Shown in pieces: positions 45,970 through 53,640 of a stretch of DNA of 64,000 nucleotides (position 1 is its first letter; each line of letters starts with the position of its first letter). The DNA comes from Candidatus Anammoxibacter sp. (GTDB taxonomy: Bacteria > Planctomycetota > Brocadiia > Brocadiales > Anammoxibacteraceae). The translations under genes were made by a program, and so were the position numbers. The stretch is taken from NCBI GenBank assembly GCA_021777105.1, contig JAIQZQ010000042.1:1-64000 (forward strand). The letters are read 5' to 3'. The notes beneath the pieces are model-generated. The model ran no database searches. It was given only the letters and a program-made list of their open reading frames with translations, and had not been told where the DNA came from.

Positions 45970-47310
45970 ATGAATATAGACGAATTAAAAGATATCCTGC
46001 AAGCCCCAATCTTTGCCGGCATTGATCAGGACAAGCTGGCAAAGATAATTAAATCTTGCGAGGTAAAGACATTTACTGAAAACCAGTTCATTTATCGCCA
46101 CGGAGAATTTGGAAATGAATGCGGCGTTATTATTGCAGGCACGGCGCGGGTAGAGATACCAAACATGATATCAAAAAAGAATTACAACTATTATCTGAAA
46201 GCCGGCGAACTGGTTGGCGTTATAGCGCTATTAACAGGTTATAAACGCATCGCTAATGTAATAGCCTTCACTGATCGTGTTAAAATGCTAGTCATACCCA
46301 AGAATGTATTGCTTGAACTTACCGGCGTATTTGAGCCGGTAAAGGATAGAGTCAACGAACTATACAGCGACCGGGTCTTATATTCAAGCATGCGCAACCT
46401 TATGCTCTTTGCGTCCCTGGGCGACGCGCTCTTAAACAAACTTGTTGGCAAAGCGGCAATTAACTCTTACCAGAAGAGCGATATGATTTATTCAAGCGGC
46501 GACAAGGCTGAAGGGTTGCTTATAATCCGATATGGGGTTGTAAAGATATATGAAAAGACAAAAACCGGAAAGGAGAAGATATTAGCCATACTTAAGGATG
46601 GCCAATATCTGGGCGAAAAGGCGTTGTTAAGCGACGAAATGTTTACGATGTCAACTAATGCCGTTGCCTGCGGACCGGCGGAGATTATCAAAATCTCAAT
46701 ATCCGATTTTAAACAAATTTTGGAATCCAATCCAAATATCAAAAAAGATATTGAAAAAGTAGTTGTTCAGAGAGAAGAGAGAAACGCCCAGGTGCGAGCT
46801 GACAATTATATCCAAAAGACCCTTAGAACCGTTATAGACACAGGCATTGCGCAAACCTCATCCATAATACTAATAGACACCACAAAATGCGTCCATTGCG
46901 GAGATTGCGAAAAGGCGTGCGCGGTTTTGCATCAAAACCATTCAAGGTTAATCAGAAAAGGCTTTAAATTAAACAATTTCCTGTTGATACCAACATCATG
47001 CAGGCTTTGTGATGATCCGGCCTGTATGTCGCAATGCCCTACAAACTCAATATTTAAAGATTTTACAGGCGAAATATATCACACAGATACATGCATCGGT
47101 TGCGGGGCATGCGCTAAGAATTGCCCATACGGCAATATTACAGTCGCCGAATTGTCCGGCGGCAAAAACAAAAAGAAACGCAAAAAAGCCGCTACATGCG
47201 ATAAATGCAAAGGGCTCGACTTCTTTGCCTGCGTTTATAACTGCGCCACCGGCGCTGCGAGAAGGGTTGACCCTTCTGAGTATTTTACAGAGATAACAAA
47301 TATAGGTTAA
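45970..47310 (+). CDS. Double cNMP-binding domain protein with ferredoxin-like iron-sulfur domain
   Basis: 446 residues, no signal peptide. Two cNMP-binding-type barrels (about 10-125: FIYRHGEFGNECGVIIAG; 140-260: MIYSSGDKAEGLLIIRYGVV) and then, from about 305, a polyferredoxin domain of the DMSO-reductase beta type: CVHCGDCEKAC, CRLCDDPACMSQCP, CIGCGACAKNCPYG and CDKCKGLDFFACVYNC. This would hold up to four [4Fe-4S] clusters. No helix-turn-helix. Seven bases separate it from a predicted diheme cytochrome b gene, and a tetraheme cytochrome c follows. The likely job is electron transfer gated by a small-molecule ligand; what binds the cNMP domains is unknown. Both barrels may lack a functional phosphate-binding cassette. 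Confidence 0.85.
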   Translation: MNIDELKDILQAPIFAGIDQDKLAKIIKSCEVKTFTENQFIYRHGEFGNECGVIIAGTARVEIPNMISKKNYNYYLKAGELVGVIALLTGYKRIANVIAFTDRVKMLVIPKNVLLELTGVFEPVKDRVNELYSDRVLYSSMRNLMLFASLGDALLNKLVGKAAINSYQKSDMIYSSGDKAEGLLIIRYGVVKIYEKTKTGKEKILAILKDGQYLGEKALLSDEMFTMSTNAVACGPAEIIKISISDFKQILESNPNIKKDIEKVVVQREERNAQVRADNYIQKTLRTVIDTGIAQTSSIILIDTTKCVHCGDCEKACAVLHQNHSRLIRKGFKLNNFLLIPTSCRLCDDPACMSQCPTNSIFKDFTGEIYHTDTCIGCGACAKNCPYGNITVAELSGGKNKKKRKKAATCDKCKGLDFFACVYNCATGAARRVDPSEYFTEITNIG

Positions 47311-47316
47311 CTACAA

Positions 47317-48117
47317 ATGACGCTTAGAAAAAAATGGCCCCTACTTCTTGGAATATCGCTTTTCGGCCTTATTCTATCATATTTTCTCTGTCTGAAAATA
47401 TGCGGAACGTACGGCTTTAAAGTTTTGACTATTGTATACGGCGCATTAGGGCTTTTACTGCTTGTAATACTGGTTGTATATAATATAAGAAAGAAAATTT
47501 ACAGCCGGCAGATAGGCTCAACTCAAAGCTGGCTCCTTGCGCACATTTATTTAGGCGTATTTGCGATCTTTATTGTCATTGCGCACTCAAATTTCAGATT
47601 GTCAGGAACGTTCAGCATTATTGTTTTTTCCCTTTTTACAGTTGTCGTCTCAAGCGGCATTGTAGGTTTATTGATATACAGAAACGTGCCCCTGGCATTG
47701 TCAAAGTTCGGAAGGGATGTGTTTACAGAGGATGAAATAAGATGCAAAATTAAGGAATTACAAACAGAAGCGGAAAAATCAATAGCCGCCATGTCAATTG
47801 AATCCAGAAACTTCTACGAAAAAAAGATAAAACCTCAATTCGTATCAAAAAGAACAAAATGGGAATATCTTGTAATGGAAGAGAGCGCGGTTATCAACAA
47901 ACAAAACATAATGTTTAAAGAGCATATGAATAACGCCCCGGATAATGAGGTCTACGCAATCAGGTTGTTAATAGACCCTGTTATAGAGAAAGAGAAACTC
48001 AAATTTATGCTGGTGAAGCTAAGACTGCTAAAATCGTGGCTTAACATACATGTCCCGCTCACGGGAGCGCTGTTAACGTCTGTTATAATCCACACATTAT
48101 CAACTTTCTATTTTTAA
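47317..48117 (+). CDS. Predicted membrane diheme cytochrome b
   Basis: 266 residues with about five membrane segments (9-29, 37-57, 70-90, 99-120, 237-260) and a long soluble loop between the fourth and fifth. His76 and His90 lie in one helix, His245 and His259 in another; both pairs are 14 residues apart, the spacing that lets two helices clamp two b haems, one at each membrane face. No family name came to mind. The gene starts seven bases after the cNMP-ferredoxin gene and is followed by a tetraheme cytochrome c, so electrons may cross the membrane between the cytoplasmic iron-sulfur protein and the periplasmic cytochrome. Direction of flow is unknown. Confidence 0.7.
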   Translation: MTLRKKWPLLLGISLFGLILSYFLCLKICGTYGFKVLTIVYGALGLLLLVILVVYNIRKKIYSRQIGSTQSWLLAHIYLGVFAIFIVIAHSNFRLSGTFSIIVFSLFTVVVSSGIVGLLIYRNVPLALSKFGRDVFTEDEIRCKIKELQTEAEKSIAAMSIESRNFYEKKIKPQFVSKRTKWEYLVMEESAVINKQNIMFKEHMNNAPDNEVYAIRLLIDPVIEKEKLKFMLVKLRLLKSWLNIHVPLTGALLTSVIIHTLSTFYF

Positions 48118-48298
48118 GGGCATAATAGCGCCACTAAGGCACAAAGACACTAAGATAAAGATGTTTTTTACGCAGTTTAAATAATTATGCTAGTTTATTT
48201 TTTTAGAATACATTTATAATGTTTTTGCTTTTCTTCGTGCCTTAGAGCCTTTGTGGCGCTAATTGCTTTTCCGGCTTGACCTTATCAGGCGAAACTAA

Positions 48299-48694
48299 AT
48301 GAAATATATTAAAATATACCTTACAATATTCAGTTCGGCAATGGTTTTACTGTACGTCTTTCTAAACATAAAAGACGGCAATCTCTCGTTTTTTATGAAA
48401 GGCGCCCTATCCAAAGAACACGCCTACCTTGAAGATGACTGCGCCAGTTGCCACACGCCATGGAATGGTGTAAACAACGACGTATGCATAAAATGCCACG
48501 AAGACAATATACACTTCATAGACTACGATTTCTCTGAAGAACCAGACCACCCCATAAAAAAAGTCACATGCCTGCATTGCCACGGAGAACACAAAGGAGC
48601 CGCGCACAACATAAAACTGGCAGACAACCCCCTCTGTCTCCAATGCCACCCTCCGGACTTTATGCTTGGGAGAAAATTTAAGGTTATTGAATAA
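48299..48694 (+). CDS. Membrane-anchored tetraheme cytochrome c
   Basis: 131 residues. An uncleaved-looking N-terminal anchor (5-22) is followed by a short periplasmic domain with four haem sites, CASCH (48-52), CIKCH (63-67), CLHCH (91-95) and CLQCH (113-117), with extra His residues for bis-His ligation (EHAYLED, HIHF-like ENIHF, PDHP, GEHKG). It belongs to the class III/NapC-related small multiheme type. Likely redox partner of the cytochrome b at 47317, from which it is 181 bp away; that spacer holds an AT-rich palindromic stretch around GCACAAAGACACTAAG. A decayed duplicate exists at 49513. Confidence 0.88.
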   Translation: MKYIKIYLTIFSSAMVLLYVFLNIKDGNLSFFMKGALSKEHAYLEDDCASCHTPWNGVNNDVCIKCHEDNIHFIDYDFSEEPDHPIKKVTCLHCHGEHKGAAHNIKLADNPLCLQCHPPDFMLGRKFKVIE

Positions 48695-48883
48695 TCGTGG
48701 CAATGTTTTGTTAAATATTTAAAATCACCTAAATGGTAATTGTTAGTGACACAGGCATCCTTGCCTGTGATAATACGGGAAAGGATTTACAGTGTAAGCT
48801 TTGATGTTAAGGCCTCGTAAAAACTTAGTGGATAGAATAGAATTCAAAGTTGATTTATAGAACTGATATGGTATCATTATGGT

Positions 48884-49081
48884 ATGCCCAAAAAGATTAG
48901 AGAATTGATACATGAACTTGTTAAAGCCGGTTTTGTAGATAAAGGCGGCAAGGGTAGCCATAGAAACTTTATTCACCATAATTGCGTCAGGCCGTTAACA
49001 CTGTCAGGCAAGTTTGACGATGACGCAATGAGGTATCAGGAACTTGATGTAAAGAGAAAAATAGAGGAATCGAAATCATGA
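48884..49081 (+). CDS. hicA: HicA-like toxin
   Basis: 65 residues, ATG at 48884. IRELIHELVKAGFVDKGGKG then SHRNFIHHN with the active-site His, and a charged tail. It overlaps the next gene by four bases (ATGA), the normal arrangement for hicA-hicB. The catalytic residues look intact, unlike the damaged PIN and HEPN toxins in the window. Confidence 0.85.
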   Translation: MPKKIRELIHELVKAGFVDKGGKGSHRNFIHHNCVRPLTLSGKFDDDAMRYQELDVKRKIEESKS

Positions 49082-49419
49082 AAAAGAGAAGCGCTTCTTT
49101 GCAGTATATTAAGGTTGTTGAGTGGTCTGATGAAGATAATTGCTTTATTGGGAGAATACCAGGCCTAATAGATGGAGGTATTCATGGCAATGATGAAGAA
49201 AAGGTATATAAAGAATTATGCCAGGTGGCGAAAGAAGCCATTGAATTATACAATGAATCCGGCCAACCGCTACCGCCTTCAACCACAAACAAGAAATATT
49301 CAGGAAAACTGCATTTAAGATTAGCGCCGGAACTGCATGAAAGGCTGTCAATAAAAGCTACGCAAAGAGGCGAAAGCTTAAACAAACTAATCAATAATGA
49401 GCTTGCTTCAATAAAATAG
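49078..49419 (+). CDS. hicB: HicB-like antitoxin with ribbon-helix-helix tail
   Basis: 113 residues. An N-terminal HicB fold (YIKVVEWSDEDNCFIGRIPG) is followed by an Arc-type ribbon-helix-helix DNA-binding end (LHLRLAPELHERLSIKATQR), which should repress the operon. Its domain layout differs from the HicB at 14596, so the two modules were acquired separately. Confidence 0.87.
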   Translation: MKKRSASLQYIKVVEWSDEDNCFIGRIPGLIDGGIHGNDEEKVYKELCQVAKEAIELYNESGQPLPPSTTNKKYSGKLHLRLAPELHERLSIKATQRGESLNKLINNELASIK

Positions 49420-49512
49420 CGACTTTTATAAGTTTTTGTTATAAATATGACTGCCTTTTTCTGAGATTGTTTAGTGAAACCTTATCGCATTGCTTGCCGT
49501 TTGTCTATAAAA

Positions 49513-49719
49513 ATGCATATTAAAATTGACAATAGTTTTGCCGTGCGTATTTCTTAACATAAAAGATGGCAAATTCTCGCTTTTGATGAAAAGTCACGCC
49601 TACACTGCCACGACGAACACAAAGGAGTAGCGCATAACATCAAACTGGCAGACGCCCAACCCTCTTCCTCCAATACCAGCCCGGACCTTAGGCTCGGCAA
49701 AAAATTTAAGGTTATTATT
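49513..49719 (+). pseudogene. Decayed, internally deleted copy of the tetraheme cytochrome gene
   Basis: From an ATG at 49513 the DNA follows the cytochrome gene at 48299: the leader region, then TAAAAGATGGCAAATTCTCG, a jump that drops the first two haem sites, then CACTGCCACGACGAACACAA and AAACTGGCAGACGCCCAAC, ending in AAATTTAAGGTTATT. The reading frame and the haem motifs are broken. The likeness continues to 49834, through the CACAGGCA palindrome and GGGAAAGGATTTACAGT, matching the sequence at 48700-48812. So about 500 bp were copied to the far side of the HicAB module. Confidence 0.85.
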
Positions 49720-49973
49720 TTTTGCAATGTTTTACTAAATATTTAAAATCACTCAAAGTGGATTGTTAGTGGCACAGGCATTCTTGCCTGTGATAATAAG
49801 GGAAAGGATTTACAGTATAAGTTTTGATGTTAAGCTGGAACACGACGTAATATTTGGGCTTATTGTAGAATCTAAAAGTTTCAGGAACTCCCCCTCTTGG
49901 CAAGGCTATGCCAATACATCGCAATATTGACAAAGAAGGCATACCATTAAAAGCGCTTGAAAAAGCAAACGGG

Positions 49974-50095
49974 TTACGGTAGCATAACTTCTATTCCAAA
50001 TTTTTCTATCCCTTCAAAATCTCCAATATTATGTGTTATAATTATCTTCGATTGTGACGCAACCGCAGCTTCAAGAACCATTTGCGCCTGTAATT
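49974..50095 (-). pseudogene. PIN-domain toxin C-terminal fragment
   Basis: The minus-strand frame LQAQMVLEAAVASQSKIIIT continues HNIGDFEGIEKFGIEVMLP and stops at 49974-49976. This is the C-terminal half of a PIN nuclease, with the usual EAA..S..IITHN..DF pattern. The N-terminal half is absent: right at 50098 the frame enters the CT-rich repeat that also occurs at 23210. The gap from 49420 to 50335 holds otherwise only the cytochrome pseudogene and repeats. Confidence 0.65.
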
Positions 50096-50097
50096 TT

Positions 50098-50142
50098 TTA
50101 CACACCCCTCGTTCCCCTCTTTTTAGAGGGGAGGTTGTCCGT
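50098..50142. repeat. CT-rich interspersed repeat, copy B
   Basis: Inverse of the block at 23210-23251 (ACACACCCCTCGTTCCCCTC and TTTTTAGAGGGGAGGTTGT), joined to the PIN fragment. Confidence 0.75.
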
Positions 50143-50232
50143 TTACGTTTTATCATCTTAAATCCAGCGCCACACTTAGCCCCCTGTTTTGCGCTCTGCC
50201 CTAACAGACAGTGTCAAATACTAGCGCAACGG

Positions 50233-50330
50233 GTATCAAGTATCAAGTATCAAGTATCAAGTATCAAGTATCAAGTATCAAGTATCAAGTATCAAGTATC
50301 AAGAAACCAGAAACCAGAAACCAGAAACCA
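50233..50330. repeat. Exact heptanucleotide tandem array, 10 + 4 units
   Basis: GTATCAA repeated ten times without error (50233-50302), followed directly by GAAACCA four times (50303-50330). It ends six bases before the stop codon of the TldE gene. This is the longest and cleanest array in the window and is probably still changing in copy number. Confidence 0.97.
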
Positions 50331-50335
50331 GCCAT

Positions 50336-51676
50336 TCACACCCCGCTTATGGCCATTTTATTAATTTTAAACGCGGGGGTTAAGATTGCGCTTCGGTCGT
50401 CAACTTCGCAGGCGATCATTGTCAGGTTGTTTAGCATGTCGATGAACTTGCCGGCGATGGTAAATTCCGCTACGGGCTCGGCCAGTTTGCCGTCCCTTAT
50501 CCACACGCCCTGAGCGCCGCGGGAGTAGTCGCCGGTTGTAATGTTTGCGCCCTGGCCTGACATAAAAGTAAGGTAGAGGCCGTCCTTAACGCTTTCAATC
50601 AACTCATCCTCAGTGTATTTGCCGGGGTTTAGAATAAGATTGGAAACGCCGCCGGCGTGGCCGTTTGTCTTCATTTTAAGCTTGTTGGCCGAATAAGTGG
50701 ATAGCATATAATCCTTTAAAACTCCTTTTTCAACTAGGGTCATCGGTTTTGACATAACGCCTTCGCTGTCAAAATAACGACTGCCAAGTTTGCCTTCCAA
50801 CAAAGGATCGTCTATTATTGAAACGTTTTCACTTGCAATCTTCTCGCCGATCTTGTCTTTAAGAAACGAATTTTTCCTGAATATGTTGCCTCCCATCATT
50901 GCAGAAGAGACACTGCCGATAAAACTACGCGCCATTTCAGCGCTAAAAACCACAGGAACCTCTTGACTCTTTGGTTTAACGGCTCCGAGTTTTCGCAACA
51001 CGCGGTGCGCGGTCTTTTTTGCCACAGAGCCCGCGTCTTCCAACCTGTCAAAATATCTTGAGCATGTGTGCCAGCCGTCAATCTGTTTGCGGCCTACGTT
51101 ATCGCCCGCCGCGGCCTTGTCTTCAACCAAGGCGGACATGCCGAAGGTGTAAAAGGTATCGTTATCTTCACCGACAAATCCATTGGAGTCGGCATAAACC
51201 GAATAGGAAACCGAATCGGAATGGTACGCCTGATCCGTCTTTAACCGGCTGTCAAGATTTAGAGTCTTCTCTTCAAGCTGAAAAGTCCGCTTAATCTTGT
51301 CAGGCGAAGTCACCGAATCAAATGCGTTATCAAACAGCTTAAGATCAACATCCGCCCTGCCCTGTAGCTTAGGGTCGGGCAGAGTATAGAACTCATCAGC
51401 GCCCATGTAAGGCAACGCCTTCATCGTGGCGCTTAGCAGTGATTCAATAGTGTCAATATTAAAATCGTTAGAGTAGACCGACGACCTCCTTTGTCCCTTG
51501 CATACCGTGACGCTAATGCCGGACGAAGCCGCCTCTTTTAACACATCCGTCTGTTTGTTGCGAACTTCAAGCTCAAAAGCGCGGGAATTTGCGACAATAA
51601 CTGTCATAAGATCCGCCCCCATTTTCTTCCCTCGTTCAACCACATCAATAGCCAACTGTTTATATGATTCGCTCAT
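50336..51676 (-). CDS. pmbA: TldE/PmbA-family protease partner
   Basis: 446 residues of the TldE (PmbA) family: GISVTVCKGQRRSSVYSNDF at the start, VVFSAEMARSFIGSVSSAMM, SFLKDKIGEKIASENVSI, and GGVSNLILNPG with YSRGAQGVWIRDGKLAEPVA near the end. TldE lacks the metal site but pairs with TldD in a heterodimer that degrades unfolded peptides and matures some modified peptides (such as microcins and certain natural products). The tldD gene lies 113 bp upstream on the same strand, so they form a complete pair. Confidence 0.95.
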   Translation of the reverse strand: MSESYKQLAIDVVERGKKMGADLMTVIVANSRAFELEVRNKQTDVLKEAASSGISVTVCKGQRRSSVYSNDFNIDTIESLLSATMKALPYMGADEFYTLPDPKLQGRADVDLKLFDNAFDSVTSPDKIKRTFQLEEKTLNLDSRLKTDQAYHSDSVSYSVYADSNGFVGEDNDTFYTFGMSALVEDKAAAGDNVGRKQIDGWHTCSRYFDRLEDAGSVAKKTAHRVLRKLGAVKPKSQEVPVVFSAEMARSFIGSVSSAMMGGNIFRKNSFLKDKIGEKIASENVSIIDDPLLEGKLGSRYFDSEGVMSKPMTLVEKGVLKDYMLSTYSANKLKMKTNGHAGGVSNLILNPGKYTEDELIESVKDGLYLTFMSGQGANITTGDYSRGAQGVWIRDGKLAEPVAEFTIAGKFIDMLNNLTMIACEVDDRSAILTPAFKINKMAISGV

Positions 51677-51789
51677 TTAAAAACCTCGTGAATTTATTGT
51701 AATAATTTAGTATATGAAGGGATGCTAAAGCCTCCCCTGCCCGCCCACGCTTTGCATTCTGCGCTTCTGTTCTTTGCGCCCTACGCGGC

Positions 51790-53298
51790 TCACATCCCGC
51801 CAACCGTCATTTCAGAAACCAGCGTTGTGGGCAAACCCACGCCAACAGGCACGCTTTGCCCGTCTTTCCCGCAGGTCCACACTCCCTCGCTAAACGCGAA
51901 ATCATTGCCCACCATGCTTACTTTAGACATAGCGTCGGGCCCGTTTCCAATCAAGGTAAAGTTTTTAATGGGATAAGCCAGTTTTCCGTTCTCAATCATA
52001 TAAGCTACTGTGGGCACAAACACAAAATCGCCGTTTGAGATGTCAACCTGCCCACCGCTGAACGATTCGCAATAAACCCCGCTTTTTACCGATTTTATAA
52101 TCTCTTCAGGATCTGATTCACCGTTTGCAAGATAAGTAGTTGTCATTCGCGGCATAGGATAATCTGAATACGATTCGCGCCGCCCGTTGCCGGATGCCGA
52201 AGTTTTATAATACGCGGAGCTAATCCTGTCATGCATATACCCTTTAAGAACTCCTTTTTCAATAAGCACATTCTCTTTGGACACCGCGCCTTCATCATCA
52301 AAATTGACGGCCCCCCTGTCATGGTCAATCATGCCGGTGTCGTAAATTGTGCACAACTCCGTTGCAACTTTTTCACCGATTCTGCCGCTATACGCCGAGG
52401 AGCCCTTGCGGTTAAAATCAGCTTCCAATGGATGGCCAACCGCCTCATGAAGAAGTATGCCGGATTGCGCCGGGCCGAGGATAACCGGCATTAGCCCTGA
52501 AGGAGCTTGCTTTGCGCTTAACAAAAGTATTGCGCGCGACGCGGCTTTCTCGGCAATGATTTTTGCGTGATCAGCCTTTTCCAAAAAACTTGTTCCCACG
52601 CGACCGCCCGCGCCTGCGGAACACTGTTGAACATTGTCTCCATCCTGAGCAACGCACTGCACATTCATCCTGAACATAGGTCTGGCGTCCAGAGCCATGC
52701 CGCCGTCTGAAGTGGCTATCTGAACAAATTTGATTGCGTCGGCCAAAGTGACCGTTACTTTTTCAATACGTTTGTCATAATCCTTGGCAATCTTTTCAGC
52801 TTTTTGAACCAGTTTTATCTTCTCCGCCATATCCATATCAGAAATAGAATGCTCAATCCTGTAATAGTTCGGCGCGCTCAACATGCTGAACTTTCCGCCC
52901 TCCCACGCCTTTACGGCGCCGCTTGAGGCTATTGACGCTGCCGTGCCGGCCGCGTGTTGTATTGGCTTTACATTAAAATCCTCGCTGTAAGCGTAACCGG
53001 TTTGATCGCCTTTCAAGGCGCGAATGCCCACGCCCATGCTTATGGACTTTGCCGAACTTTTGACAATGCCCTCTTCCATCATAATAGAATTGTTGGCGCA
53101 ATATTCAAAATAGACATCGGCGTAATCAACCCCTTTGCCTAAGGCCGAGCCGATAGCGCCATCAATAACCGCGTCGTCAATGTTAAATCTATCTGAAAAT
53201 ATGGCCCGGGCCGAGCCGGCATGATCGCCGTTAAATATAGGCATTGACCCAGCCTCGCGGCCTAACTTATTATCTTTATCCAAATCTCCAACCTCCAA
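51790..53298 (-). CDS. tldD: TldD metalloprotease
   Basis: About 500 residues with the HExxxH zinc site, LLHEAVGHPLEADF, and the TldD core (GNGRRESYSDYPMPRMTTTY, GGQVDISNGDFVFVP). The frame opens at a TTG at 53298; GGAGG upstream of a second TTG five codons in (53283) may mark the true start, and no ATG is near, so the start is uncertain. TldD with TldE makes a peptide-degrading barrel. No adjacent ribosomal peptide precursor or modification enzyme is visible, which suggests general proteolysis. Confidence 0.94.
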   Translation of the reverse strand: MEVGDLDKDNKLGREAGSMPIFNGDHAGSARAIFSDRFNIDDAVIDGAIGSALGKGVDYADVYFEYCANNSIMMEEGIVKSSAKSISMGVGIRALKGDQTGYAYSEDFNVKPIQHAAGTAASIASSGAVKAWEGGKFSMLSAPNYYRIEHSISDMDMAEKIKLVQKAEKIAKDYDKRIEKVTVTLADAIKFVQIATSDGGMALDARPMFRMNVQCVAQDGDNVQQCSAGAGGRVGTSFLEKADHAKIIAEKAASRAILLLSAKQAPSGLMPVILGPAQSGILLHEAVGHPLEADFNRKGSSAYSGRIGEKVATELCTIYDTGMIDHDRGAVNFDDEGAVSKENVLIEKGVLKGYMHDRISSAYYKTSASGNGRRESYSDYPMPRMTTTYLANGESDPEEIIKSVKSGVYCESFSGGQVDISNGDFVFVPTVAYMIENGKLAYPIKNFTLIGNGPDAMSKVSMVGNDFAFSEGVWTCGKDGQSVPVGVGLPTTLVSEMTVGGM

Positions 53299-53640
53299 TT
53301 AATGCATAAAACATTCTTCCGGGAAATAAAAGGGCGATTGTTGATTGCCCTTGTATTGCCGGCATATATAAAATATCATATGGGCTTGCGCGATTCATAG
53401 CGTAGCGTTTATAGCTAATAAGTCGTACATTCTACTTTAATAGGATAGAAACTAGAAATATAAAATTGTAATTTATAGATAAAAACGAGTCTGAAAGAGA
53501 CAGAGCCTCTTTGTACACCCAGTTACAAGGCGGGAGCCTTGTAACGAGTCGCTAAAAAATCAACAAGTCAATGACAAGGCAGGAGCCTTGTAACGAGTCA
53601 ATGAGTAACGAATAACGAAACGAGTCATTAAAAAACCAAA
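53299..53640. repeat. 342-bp gap with two GGAGCCTTGTAACGAGTC palindromes and a heptamer run
   Basis: GTTACAAGGCGGGAGCCTTG followed by TAACGAGTC at 53521-53549, and ACAAGGCAGGAGCCTTG with TAACGAGTC at 53573-53599, are the GTTACAAGG palindrome family. Then GAGTAAC, GAATAAC, GAAACGA at 53603-53623 is a heptamer array right before the YgiQ gene. Confidence 0.75.

Noticed and set aside
45970..47310. A CRP/FNR transcription factor acting on the FNR box
   Set aside because: The protein has cNMP-type domains but no helix-turn-helix; the same is true of the proteins at 12139 and 56892. The regulator must lie elsewhere.
50233..50330. CRISPR array
   Set aside because: Units are 7 bp with no spacers; nothing like a leader or cas gene is present.
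49957..50364. A 135-codon plus-strand frame and a 100-codon frame over the GTATCAA array
   Set aside because: Both are produced by the heptamer array and the CT-rich repeat; period 7 makes all frames look open.
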